Source: Paracoccaceae bacterium (GTDB lineage Bacteria > Pseudomonadota > Alphaproteobacteria > Rhodobacterales > Rhodobacteraceae). From it: a DNA stretch of 8,661 nucleotides. Position numbers and translations under genes: made by a program. The number at the start of each line of letters is the position of its first letter. Positions within the stretch are counted from its first letter, which is position 1. Where the stretch lies: positions 1 to 8,661 of the forward strand of contig SKWP01000080.1 in assembly GCA_007128865.1 (NCBI GenBank). The letters run 5' to 3'. The notes below the pieces were generated by a model. The model was not told where the DNA came from and did not search any database. It was given only the letters and a program-made list of their open reading frames with translations. Of the stretch, positions 1 through 6,478 are shown piece after piece.

Positions 1-207
1 CAGACCGGGCGCATGCAGCCGGTGCCCTTCCTGCTGTTCGGCGAGGAATTCTGGCGCCGCATCGTGAACTGGGATGCGCTGGCCGATGCCGGCACCATCG
101 GCCCGAACGATCTTGCGCTGTTCCGCTTTGTCGAAACCGCCGAGGATGCCATTGCCGCAATCGATGCGTGGAAACCGGTTACGCCCGAACCGCGCCCGCC
201 GCTTTGA
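1..207 (+). CDS. LOG family protein (3' end only)
   Basis: This is the C-terminal 68 residues of a gene that begins outside the window; the frame is open from base 1. The residues PVPFLLFGEEFWRRIVNWDAL followed by a GxIxPxDLxLFRFVETAEDA stretch match the end of LOG-family (TIGR00730-type, formerly annotated 'lysine decarboxylase') Rossmann-fold proteins. Characterised members are cytokinin riboside 5'-monophosphate phosphoribohydrolases or nucleotide 5'-monophosphate nucleosidases. The diagnostic PGGxGTxxE motif lies upstream and cannot be checked here. The gene ends with TGA at 205-207, 32 bp before the universal stress protein start, so the two could be co-transcribed. Cytosolic enzyme; the family call is fairly secure, the exact substrate is not. 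Confidence 0.8.
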   Translation, partial: QTGRMQPVPFLLFGEEFWRRIVNWDALADAGTIGPNDLALFRFVETAEDAIAAIDAWKPVTPEPRPPL

Positions 208-239
208 CCGCACAGCAGACCACCGCCGAGGAGCACGCC

Positions 240-659
240 ATGTACAGTCATATTCTTGTCCCCGTCGCCATGGATGTCGCCCATCCGCCCGAAGCGGCGC
301 TGGATGCGGCCGGACGGCTGCTATCTCCGGGCGGCCGGATCACCGTCCTGCATGTGATGGAAGAACCCGAACCGCTGGCCGAGCTGTTCTTCGAACCCGG
401 CTACATGGACACCCTGCGCAAGGGAATCGAGGCCGAGCTTTCCGACCTGGCCGGGCGCCTTGCCGGCGGGCAGGGGGTGCTTCTGGTCGGCCACGCCGGC
501 CGCGACATTGCCGGCTGGGCGGCCGACAACGATGTTGACTGCATCGTCATGGCCTCGCACGGCCGCACCGGGGCCGCGCGGTTTCTGCTGGGGTCAACCG
601 CCGACCATGTGGTGCGTCACGCGCGCTGTTCGGTTCTGGTGCTGCGCAACCGGGGCTGA
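240..659 (+). CDS. Universal stress protein (UspA family)
   Basis: A 139-residue single-domain UspA protein, the usual length for the family. It opens with a YSHILVPVAMD beta strand, in which the Asp usually contacts the adenine nucleotide. It ends with the ATP-binding signature (Cys)-IVMASHGRTG, then a nine-residue spacing to GST, and closes with the typical CSVLVLR strand. The first Gly of the G-2x-G-9x-G(S/T) motif is Ala here, a common variant. The ATG at 240 is chosen because GAGGAG at 228-233 sits 6 nt upstream; an earlier in-frame GTG at 168 would overlap the preceding gene. USPs are cytosolic nucleotide-binding proteins linked to stress survival, but the specific role of this one cannot be read from sequence. 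A strong hairpin follows directly after the stop. Confidence 0.93.
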   Translation: MYSHILVPVAMDVAHPPEAALDAAGRLLSPGGRITVLHVMEEPEPLAELFFEPGYMDTLRKGIEAELSDLAGRLAGGQGVLLVGHAGRDIAGWAADNDVDCIVMASHGRTGAARFLLGSTADHVVRHARCSVLVLRNRG

Positions 660-660
660 A

Positions 661-682
661 GGCCCGGCGCACGCGCCGGGCC
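661..682. terminator. Perfect GC-rich hairpin between convergent genes
   Basis: The arms GGCCCGGCGC (661-670) and GCGCCGGGCC (673-682) are exact reverse complements around two bases, so in practice this is a 9-bp stem with a CACG loop. It starts 1 bp after the universal stress protein stop and ends 7 bp from the argC stop on the opposite strand. A bidirectional terminator is the natural reading. No T-run follows on either strand, so it is not a canonical intrinsic terminator. This is common in high-GC genomes, but the call remains inferential. Confidence 0.65.
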
Positions 683-689
683 CGACGGG

Positions 690-1610
690 TCAGAGCCCGG
701 CGCCTTCGTCAAGCCCCAGCATCAGGTTGAGGTTCTGAACCGCAGCCCCGGACGCGCCCTTGCCGAGGTTGTCCAGCACCGCAACCAGCACCGCCGATCC
801 CGAAACGCGGTTGCCATGCACCGACAGCTCCATCCGGTTGGTGCCGTTCAGGCGCTGCGGCATCACCCGCGGCGCATGGGCTTCGGGTTCGACCACGCCG
901 ACAAAGCGTTCGCCCGCATAACGTGCGCGCAGGACTTCGGCGGCGGCATCGATTTCGGCGGCGGCCATGTCCAGATGCACCGCCACCGCCATGCCCTGGG
1001 CATAGTTCCCGACCGAAGGCACAAACACCGGCGCCCGTGAAAGCCCGCTGTGTGCCATGATTTCCGGCAGGTGCTTGTGGGTCTGGTCGAGCCCGTAGAG
1101 AAAGGCGCCGTCCACCGCGCCGCCCTCGAATTCCTCGATCAGCGCCTTGCCGCCGCCGGTATAGCCCGAAACGCCCGAGATTGCCGGCGGTCTGTCCGGT
1201 GCGATCAGCCCGGCATCGACCAGCGGGCGGATCAGCGCGATCGCACAGGTCGACCAGCAGCCGGGGTTCGAGACCCGCGCGGCAGCGGCAATGGCACCGC
1301 GCTGTTGCGGGGTCATTTCGGGCAGCCCGAAACACCAGCCTGCCGCGGTGCGGTGGGCGGTCGAGGCATCGATGATGCGGGTTGCAAGCCCGGCTGCATC
1401 GCAGGCCGCGACGATCTCGCGCGAAGCGGGATCGGGCAGGCACAGGATGGCGACATCTGCCGCGGCAAAGGCTTCGAGGCGGGCGTTCAGATCCTTGCGC
1501 CGCTCCGGGTCGATCCGCAGCAGGGTGATGTCATCGCGCCGCTCCAGGCGCTCGCGGATGCGCAGCCCGGTGGTTCCGACGTCACCATCGATGAAGACAC
1601 TTTGCGCCAT
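690..1610 (-). CDS. argC: N-acetyl-gamma-glutamyl-phosphate reductase, type 2
   Basis: A 306-residue cytosolic enzyme of arginine biosynthesis. It reduces N-acetyl-glutamyl-5-phosphate to N-acetyl-glutamate semialdehyde with NADPH. The N-terminal VFIDGDVGTTGLRI strand-loop-helix (residues 5-18) is the nucleotide-binding start typical of the short type-2 ArgC. The catalytic Cys is C118 in SNPGCWST. The GVSGYTGGGKALIEEFE stretch and the later HxxxxMAHSGLSRAPVFVPSVGNYAQGM region are also family hallmarks. About 310 residues is normal for type 2, compared with about 340 for type 1. The ATG at 1610 is preceded by a strong Shine-Dalgarno AGGAGG (complement of 1616-1621, 5 nt spacing). It lies 34 bp downstream of the sat-cysC stop on the same strand and may be expressed from that gene's promoter. 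The first half of that gap holds a short GCGGCC-A-GGCCGC palindrome (1629-1641). Confidence 0.96.
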   Translation of the reverse strand: MAQSVFIDGDVGTTGLRIRERLERRDDITLLRIDPERRKDLNARLEAFAAADVAILCLPDPASREIVAACDAAGLATRIIDASTAHRTAAGWCFGLPEMTPQQRGAIAAAARVSNPGCWSTCAIALIRPLVDAGLIAPDRPPAISGVSGYTGGGKALIEEFEGGAVDGAFLYGLDQTHKHLPEIMAHSGLSRAPVFVPSVGNYAQGMAVAVHLDMAAAEIDAAAEVLRARYAGERFVGVVEPEAHAPRVMPQRLNGTNRMELSVHGNRVSGSAVLVAVLDNLGKGASGAAVQNLNLMLGLDEGAGL

Positions 1611-1644
1611 TGCACCCTCCTGCGTTCTGCGGCCAGGCCGCGGC

Positions 1645-3351
1645 TCATGCCCTGATCAGCCCCATCGCCTCGAGCTTGAGCAGCACCTGATGCGCGCAGT
1701 GATCGACGTCCACGTTTTCGGTGTCAACCACCAGTTCGGCATCGACCGGCGCCTCGTAGGGGTCCGAGATGCCGGTGAACTCCTTGATCTTGCCTTCCCG
1801 CGCGAGCTTGTAGAGCCCCTTGCGGTCGCGGCGTTCGCATTCCTCGACGCTGGTGGCGACGTGAACAAGCACGAAGGCGCCGAAGGCCTCGACCATCTCG
1901 CGCACCGCCCGCCGGGTGGCGGTATAGGGCGCGATCGGCGCACACAGCGCGATGCCGCCGTTCTTGGTGATCTCGGAGGCGACATAGCCGATGCGGCGGA
2001 TGTTGATGTCGCGGTGTTCCTTGGAAAAGCCGAGCTCAGAGGACAGGTGCTTGCGCACCACGTCGCCATCCAGCAGCGTCACCGGCCGGCCGCCCATTTC
2101 CATCAGCTTGACCATAAGCGCATTGGCGATGGTGGACTTGCCCGACCCCGAAAGCCCGGTAAAGAACACCGTGAACCCCTGCCGGTGCCGCGGCGGATAG
2201 CGGCGCCGCAATTCGGAAACGACCTCGGGAAACGAGAACCACTCCGGAATCTCGATGCCTTCGCGCAGGCGGCGGCGCAGCTCGGTGCCCGAGATATCGA
2301 GGATGGTCATCCCCTCGGCGACCTCGTCGCGGGGCTCGTACTGGGCGCGTTCCTGCACATAGACCATCTGTTTGAAATCGAGCATCTCGATGCCGATTTC
2401 ACCCTGATGGGCGCGGAACAGCTCCTGCGCGTCATAGGGGCCATAGAAATCCTGCCCGGCGCTGTTCTTGCCCGGCCCGGCATGGTCGCGCCCGACGATC
2501 ATGTGGGTGCAGCCGTGGTTGCGGCGGATGATGCCGTGCCACACCGCCTCGCGCGGGCCGGCCATGCGCATCGCCAGATTGAGAAGGCTCAGATGCGTGG
2601 TCGCGGCGGGGTATTTGTCGAGCACCGCCTCATAGCAGCGCACGCGGGTGAAATGATCCACGTCGCCGGGCTTGGTCATGCCGACGACGGGGTGGATCAG
2701 CAGGTTGGCCTGCGCCTCGCGGGCGGCGCGAAAGGTCAGTTCCTGATGCGCGCGATGCAGCGGGTTGCGGGTCTGAAAGGCCACCACGCGGCGCCAGCCC
2801 ATCTTGCGGAAGAAGGCACGCAGTTCGTTGGGCGTGTCGCGCCGGGCCTTGAAATCGTAATGCACCGGCGCCTGAATGCCGATCACCGCGCCGCCCAGAT
2901 AGACCGGACCGGCCACATTGTGCAGATAGTTGACCGCCGGATGCGCCGCATCGTCGGCGCCAAAGACCATTTCGGCCTCGCGCGGCTTGTCGGGTGTCCA
3001 TTTGTCGCTGACCGTCAGGATGGCCAGGATCACGCCCTCGGCATCGCGCAGGGCGATGTCCTGCCCCGGCTCCACACCGGCCGCGAAGGCCTCGCTCACG
3101 TCGAGCGTAACCGGCATCGGCCACAGCGTGCCATCGGCCAGACGCATCCGCTCCACCACCGAATCGTAGTCCTGCTGCCCGAGAAAACCCTTGAGCGGGC
3201 TGAAGCCGCCGTTCATCAGCAGCTCGAGATCGCAGGCCTGCCGCGCCGTCAGATCCCATGACGGAAGGGCGGCGGCCTCGTGCTTCAGCTTCTGGGCGGA
3301 TTCGTGGGAAACGAACAGCTCCGGAATCGGAGCGGAATTGAAGACCGACAT
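1645..3351 (-). CDS. sat/cysC: Bifunctional ATP sulfurylase / APS kinase
   Basis: A 568-residue fusion that activates sulfate: ATP + sulfate gives APS (sulfurylase), then APS + ATP gives PAPS (kinase). PAPS feeds assimilatory reduction and sulfotransferases. Domains: an N-terminal PUA-like region (about 1-170); an ATP-sulfurylase catalytic domain (about 175-385) with the nucleotide-binding QTRNPLHRAH (193-202) and VGRDHAGPG (286-294); and an APS kinase domain (about 390-565) with P-loop GLSGSGKST (399-407), LDGD (427-430) and RDINIRRIGYVASEI (447-461). All expected active-site motifs are intact, so both activities are likely. It is a homolog of the monomeric Sat type, not of the CysD/CysN heterodimer. 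ATG 3351 has AAGGA 6 nt upstream (complement of 3358-3362). It is divergent from the polysaccharide cluster across a 217-bp region and precedes argC on the same strand. Confidence 0.97.
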   Translation of the reverse strand: MSVFNSAPIPELFVSHESAQKLKHEAAALPSWDLTARQACDLELLMNGGFSPLKGFLGQQDYDSVVERMRLADGTLWPMPVTLDVSEAFAAGVEPGQDIALRDAEGVILAILTVSDKWTPDKPREAEMVFGADDAAHPAVNYLHNVAGPVYLGGAVIGIQAPVHYDFKARRDTPNELRAFFRKMGWRRVVAFQTRNPLHRAHQELTFRAAREAQANLLIHPVVGMTKPGDVDHFTRVRCYEAVLDKYPAATTHLSLLNLAMRMAGPREAVWHGIIRRNHGCTHMIVGRDHAGPGKNSAGQDFYGPYDAQELFRAHQGEIGIEMLDFKQMVYVQERAQYEPRDEVAEGMTILDISGTELRRRLREGIEIPEWFSFPEVVSELRRRYPPRHRQGFTVFFTGLSGSGKSTIANALMVKLMEMGGRPVTLLDGDVVRKHLSSELGFSKEHRDINIRRIGYVASEITKNGGIALCAPIAPYTATRRAVREMVEAFGAFVLVHVATSVEECERRDRKGLYKLAREGKIKEFTGISDPYEAPVDAELVVDTENVDVDHCAHQVLLKLEAMGLIRA

Positions 3352-3393
3352 GAAATTTCCTTCTACCTCGACTGCGCAAGCCGTTTTCGCACC

Positions 3394-3409
3394 CGCAGCG
3401 CGCGCTGCG
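3394..3409. promoter_or_regulatory. 16-bp perfect palindrome upstream of sat-cysC
   Basis: The sequence CGCAGCGCGCGCTGCG is its own reverse complement. It lies 42 bp upstream of the sat-cysC start codon. It could be an operator for a dimeric regulator or a leader hairpin of the minus-strand transcript. In GC-rich DNA a palindrome built largely of CG dinucleotides can also arise by chance, so the functional reading is tentative. Confidence 0.3.
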
Positions 3410-3491
3410 TCTGGCCGACCGTGCGCCTGAAATCAAGCCATTTCTTGTCTCCGGGCGGGCAACAGAACGACAGGGTGTTTGCCATGGACCG

Positions 3492-3524
3492 CCTGCCCGG
3501 ACTTGATTTGCCGGGTCGGGCAGG
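3492..3524. repeat. Inverted repeat CCTGCCCG / CGGGCAGG upstream of the sugar cluster
   Basis: Arms 3492-3499 and 3517-3524 are exact 8-bp reverse complements separated by 17 bp. The spacer is AT-richer than its surroundings (it contains ACTTGATTTG). The repeat lies 44 bp before the chosen start of the membrane-protein gene, where an operator or a 5'-leader hairpin could sit. No known regulator motif is recognised. Confidence 0.35.
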
Positions 3525-3556
3525 AAATGCATGGCGGGCGGTGTGGTCGGTCCAGC

Positions 3557-3560
3557 GGAG
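3557..3560 (+). promoter_or_regulatory. Ribosome binding site deciding the membrane-protein start
   Basis: GGAG sits 8 nt before the ATG at 3569. Competing in-frame starts are weaker. The ATG at 3527 has AGGAA abutting it, too close to act as a normal Shine-Dalgarno, and the TTG at 3479 has no good site and would add a hydrophilic, Cys-containing leader with no family likeness. Confidence 0.55.
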
Positions 3561-3568
3561 CGGATGGA

Positions 3569-5308
3569 ATGGCAACGGTCGAAACAGGCGGGCAAGGTCC
3601 GAAGCCCGGCGCGGTATCGGAGCATGGCCTGTTCGTGGCGCTGCTGGCCCTGCGGCACGGCCTGGCGCTGTGGTGGTACGGCGGCATCCATGCGCGACTG
3701 CATGACAACCTCGATTCCGATGCTGTCTACAGCGCGGTGACCGGCGTCTTTCTGCGTGGTGGCCTTGATCACGGCGCCTTCGATGTTTTCCTCGGGGGGG
3801 CACTCGACTGGACCTATTTCGCGCGGGCATCGCAGCCGCTGGGGCTGATCCATGCGCTGCTGCCACCTGTCCCGGCCTACTGGCTGACCGAAGTCGTGGT
3901 CGTGTGCCTGGCCTATGGCGGCATGCGGGCATTGCTGACGCTGACAGGGGTTCGCGGCCGCGATGCGGCGCTTCTGTCGTGCCTCTTTGCGTTCGGGCTG
4001 TCCTTTTCGGGGCAGGGGCTGGGCCTGGCCGGTGCGCCCCTCGTGCTCTATCTGACGCTGCGGCCGCAGGCGCCCGGTGCGGGCGCGTTTGTGGTCCTGT
4101 TCCTGATCGGCTGGAACAGCGTGCTCGTGATGCATGCGGCCTTTCTGCCGCTCGTCGTGGTGGCGGCCCGGATGATGCTGCCGGCCGTGGCCGGCTGGGG
4201 CCGGGTGGCAAGGGCGCAGGCCGTCTATCTGCTGGGCGCGGTGCTGGGGGCCGTGCCCTTGCTGGCAAACATGTGGCGCGGGGTTGCGGCGCACCGCGAC
4301 AACTGGCCGGTCCAGACCGCCGACAACCCCCTGGTGGCGTTCGTTTCCTCGCTGGTCTCGAACCTGCTGACCCAGGGCAGCTGGTATCACGCCACGGTGA
4401 CGCCGGCGCTGTATTCGGCGGTGTTCCTGCTGGCGGGCTTCCTGGCCCTGCGGGGGGAAGCCGGGCATCGGCTTCGACGGGCCGCCGGTGTCGTTCTGGC
4501 CTTCCTGTTGCTTGCCGTGGCATTGCGTGCGGGTTTGCCGTTCCTGCAGGCTCAGATCGAAGGGCCGTTGCGGTCGGTCCAGCTGGATCGCATGGGCCTG
4601 TTTGCCGCCGTGCTGCTGGTGCTGCTGGGCGCACTGGTGCTGTCGGGCGCGCCCTGCGGGCGCGCGGCACGCTGGGTGCGTGGTGCGGGCATCCTGAGCC
4701 TGGCGCTTTTCCTGCTTGCCCATCTCGGGATCAACCCGGCGACATTGCGCGCCGCCCTGCCGCCCGAAGCACGCGAGGCCGCCCGCGCCGCCGTTGCCGC
4801 CCGCGACCCGGGTGCTCTGGCAGGGCCGCAGGTGCTGGGGCATCCGGCACTGAAGCCGGCGGTACTGGCGGGGGCGGTCAGCACCCTGTCGCGCCACATG
4901 CGCGCGCAGGCGTATGCCTGCATCCGCACCGAGGTGGGCACCGGGCGGGTGCTGTCGGCCGGGCCTGACCCGATGATTGCACCGTTAAACGGCATCCGGG
5001 CGGTGGATGGCTATCACAACCTGTACCCGGCGGCCTATCACGCGGCCTTCCGGCCGGTCATCGCGGCCAAGCTTGCGGCTTCGGCCGATCTGCGCGCCTA
5101 TTATGATGACTGGGGCAACCGCGTCGGCGCCTTTATCGACCGGGTGCCCGAGATACCGCCGGACTATGCCGCGGCCGCCGTTCTGGGCGCGACCCATGTG
5201 ATTGCCGACCGGCGCCTCGATGGGCAGGAGCTGGCCGAAGCAGACCCGGAATGCCTTGCCGGAACCGGGCTTCGGCTGTACCGGATCGTTTCGCAGGCGG
5301 GGCGCTGA
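3569..5308 (+). CDS. Polytopic membrane protein, DUF6044-like
   Basis: A 579-residue integral membrane protein of unknown function. Hydrophobic segments can be seen at about residues 21-39, 104-125, 134-162, 172-205, 217-235, 278-295, 305-325, 343-360 and 371-388, followed by a soluble C-terminal part of about 190 residues. The early loop HDNLDSDAVY (45-54) and the late RAVDGYHNLYPAAYH (477-491) and YYDDWGNRVG (511-520) stretches resemble, from memory, the DUF6044 family of membrane proteins found in surface-glycan loci. The overall plan (acidic motif after TM1, many TMs, C-terminal extracytoplasmic domain) recalls GT-C/YfhO-type glycosyltransferases that use polyprenyl-linked sugars, but no catalytic motif is proven. 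It heads the cluster with rfbG 96 bp downstream, suggesting a role in glycan transfer or assembly. Confidence is high for a real membrane protein and moderate for the family. Confidence 0.85.
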   Translation: MATVETGGQGPKPGAVSEHGLFVALLALRHGLALWWYGGIHARLHDNLDSDAVYSAVTGVFLRGGLDHGAFDVFLGGALDWTYFARASQPLGLIHALLPPVPAYWLTEVVVVCLAYGGMRALLTLTGVRGRDAALLSCLFAFGLSFSGQGLGLAGAPLVLYLTLRPQAPGAGAFVVLFLIGWNSVLVMHAAFLPLVVVAARMMLPAVAGWGRVARAQAVYLLGAVLGAVPLLANMWRGVAAHRDNWPVQTADNPLVAFVSSLVSNLLTQGSWYHATVTPALYSAVFLLAGFLALRGEAGHRLRRAAGVVLAFLLLAVALRAGLPFLQAQIEGPLRSVQLDRMGLFAAVLLVLLGALVLSGAPCGRAARWVRGAGILSLALFLLAHLGINPATLRAALPPEAREAARAAVAARDPGALAGPQVLGHPALKPAVLAGAVSTLSRHMRAQAYACIRTEVGTGRVLSAGPDPMIAPLNGIRAVDGYHNLYPAAYHAAFRPVIAAKLAASADLRAYYDDWGNRVGAFIDRVPEIPPDYAAAAVLGATHVIADRRLDGQELAEADPECLAGTGLRLYRIVSQAGR

Positions 5309-5319
5309 TCCGCGTTGGA

Positions 5320-5335
5320 GCCCGGCGAACCGGGC
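5320..5335 (+). repeat. Small hairpin after the membrane-protein gene
   Basis: GCCCGG (5320-5325) and CCGGGC (5330-5335) form a perfect 6-bp stem closing a CGAA tetraloop, 11 nt after the upstream stop codon. There is no T-run. It may be an RNA-stabilising or weak attenuating structure within an operon, or simply GC-rich chance. Confidence 0.3.
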
Positions 5336-5352
5336 CCGGAATTCCTTGCCGC

Positions 5353-5395
5353 CCCTTCCGGCCCATGCGAAAACCCCGGCGGCGCTGCGGAAGGG
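5353..5395 (+). promoter_or_regulatory. Inverted repeat covering the rfbG Shine-Dalgarno
   Basis: CCCTTCCG (5353-5360) is the exact reverse complement of CGGAAGGG (5388-5395), which contains most of the rfbG Shine-Dalgarno AAGGGA (5391-5396, 8 nt before the ATG at 5405). If the leader folds, an 8-bp stem with a 27-nt loop would mask the ribosome site. A translational control role is inferred only from this geometry. Confidence 0.35.
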
Positions 5396-5404
5396 ACAAG
5401 CGGC

Positions 5405-6478
5405 ATGACGGCAGGCAACGCGCTGGCAGGGCGCCGGGTTCTGATAACCGGGCACACCGGTTTCAAGGGTGGATGGCTGGCGCTCTGGTTGCAAGGCATC
5501 GGCGCCGAGGTGCATGGCCTTGCGCTTGCCCCCGACACCGACCCCAGCCTTTTTGCCGCAACCGGGCTGGGCGGCCTGCTGACCGCCGATCTGCGCTGCG
5601 ACATCCGCGATGCAGCGGCGCTGGCCGCGGCGCTGCGACAGACCGATCCCGAGGTGATCTTCCACCTCGCCGCGCAGCCTTTGGTGCGCCGATCCCATGA
5701 CGCGCCGCTGGACACATTTGCCACCAACACCATGGGCACCGCAAACCTGCTGGACGCCTGCCGCGCCCTGCCGCGTCTGCGCGCGGTGATCTGCGTGACC
5801 ACCGACAAGGTCTATGACAACCGTGAATGGCAATGGCCTTACCGGGAAAGCGATGCGCTGGGCGGGGGCGATGCCTATGCCGCTTCCAAGGCGGCGGCCG
5901 AACTGGTGACCGGGGCTTATGCGCGGGCGCATCTGGGGCCGCGCGGCATTTCCGTGCATACCGCCCGTGGCGGCAACGTCATCGGTGGCGGTGACTGGTC
6001 CGAGGACAGGCTGGTGCCGGACCTGGCGCGGGCCTGGGCAGGGGGCGGGCCGTTGCGCCTGCGCAACCCGCAGTCCGTGCGGCCGTGGCAGCATGTCCTG
6101 TGCCTGTGCCATGGCTATCTGGCGCTGGCCGACCGGGCGCTGGCCGGCGACATCGGTGCACAAGGGGCATGGAACTTCGGACCGGATACCGGTGGACACC
6201 TGAGCGTGGCCGGGCTGCTGAAACTGTTCGCGGCTGTGGCGCCGGTACCCCCCGTGGACGCCGCCGAGCCCGACGGCAAGCCCGAAAGCACGCTGCTGGC
6301 ACTTGATTCATCGCGCGCGCGGGCGCTGCTGGGGTGGCAACCGGCACTGGATATCGGTGATGCCGCGCGGCTGACCGCCGAATGGTATCGTGCCGCGCGC
6401 GCGGGTGGCGACATGCTCGCGATCACCCGCGCCCAGATCGCGGATTACCGCGCCGCCCTGGCGCGCGGGCAGACATGA
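5405..6478 (+). CDS. rfbG: CDP-glucose 4,6-dehydratase
   Basis: A 357-residue cytosolic extended short-chain dehydrogenase that converts CDP-D-glucose to CDP-4-keto-6-deoxy-D-glucose, the entry point to CDP-linked 3,6-dideoxy and branched 6-deoxy sugars. The NAD-binding glycine motif reads TGHTGFKGGWLALWL (15-29), where GHTGFKG is the signature that separates RfbG from dTDP- and GDP-sugar dehydratases. HLAAQPLVRRS (87-97), VTTDKVYDN (131-139) and the catalytic YAASK (Y158, K162) are all intact. ARGGNVIGGGDWSEDRLVPD (188-206) is the conserved substrate-side region. Length matches the family. The ATG at 5405 is chosen because the family starts just before this glycine motif and AAGGGA lies 8 nt upstream; an in-frame TTG at 5315 is unlikely. 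It overlaps the next gene by 4 bp, indicating coupled translation. The usual partner RfbF is not present in the window. Confidence 0.95.
   Translation: MTAGNALAGRRVLITGHTGFKGGWLALWLQGIGAEVHGLALAPDTDPSLFAATGLGGLLTADLRCDIRDAAALAAALRQTDPEVIFHLAAQPLVRRSHDAPLDTFATNTMGTANLLDACRALPRLRAVICVTTDKVYDNREWQWPYRESDALGGGDAYAASKAAAELVTGAYARAHLGPRGISVHTARGGNVIGGGDWSEDRLVPDLARAWAGGGPLRLRNPQSVRPWQHVLCLCHGYLALADRALAGDIGAQGAWNFGPDTGGHLSVAGLLKLFAAVAPVPPVDAAEPDGKPESTLLALDSSRARALLGWQPALDIGDAARLTAEWYRAARAGGDMLAITRAQIADYRAALARGQT

Larger units (their letters stand above)
3352..3568. promoter_or_regulatory. Divergent intergenic region (promoters for sat-cysC and the sugar cluster)
   Basis: This stretch separates the sat-cysC start from the first gene of the plus-strand cluster, so it must hold at least one promoter facing each way. 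I looked for paired -35/-10 boxes on both strands and found only isolated TTGAxx-like hexamers (for example TTGATT at 3503-3508) without a convincing partner, so no promoter is placed. What is visible is a 16-bp palindrome (3394-3409), an 8-bp inverted repeat (3492-3499 with 3517-3524), and a distant inverted pair AAATCAAG (3430-3437) and CTTGATTT (3502-3509). A short ATG frame at 3484-3705 overlaps the next gene and shows no recognisable protein features. Confidence 0.6.

Noticed and set aside
1291..3261. A 656-codon plus-strand open frame antisense to argC and sat-cysC
   Set aside because: The opposite strand encodes two complete, motif-perfect enzymes; the antisense frame has no recognisable domain, is His/Arg/Ala-rich, and is a codon-bias shadow expected in GC-rich DNA.
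3484..3705. Short ATG frame in the divergent region as a possible small gene
   Set aside because: It overlaps the membrane-protein gene in another frame, is Arg/Gly-rich, lacks a convincing ribosome site and contains the inverted repeat.
2630..4897. A 755-codon minus-strand open frame spanning the divergent region
   Set aside because: It crosses sat-cysC in the wrong frame, the promoter region and half of the membrane-protein gene, with Gln/Arg/Pro-rich low-complexity content and no domain.
5315..5404. Longer rfbG starting at an in-frame TTG
   Set aside because: The added residues are Pro/Gly-rich and unlike the family, and the ATG at 5405 has a good Shine-Dalgarno and the expected distance to the glycine motif.
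4985..6199. A 404-codon minus-strand open frame over the membrane protein and rfbG
   Set aside because: It is antisense to a clear RfbG with intact catalytic motifs and shows no protein features of its own.
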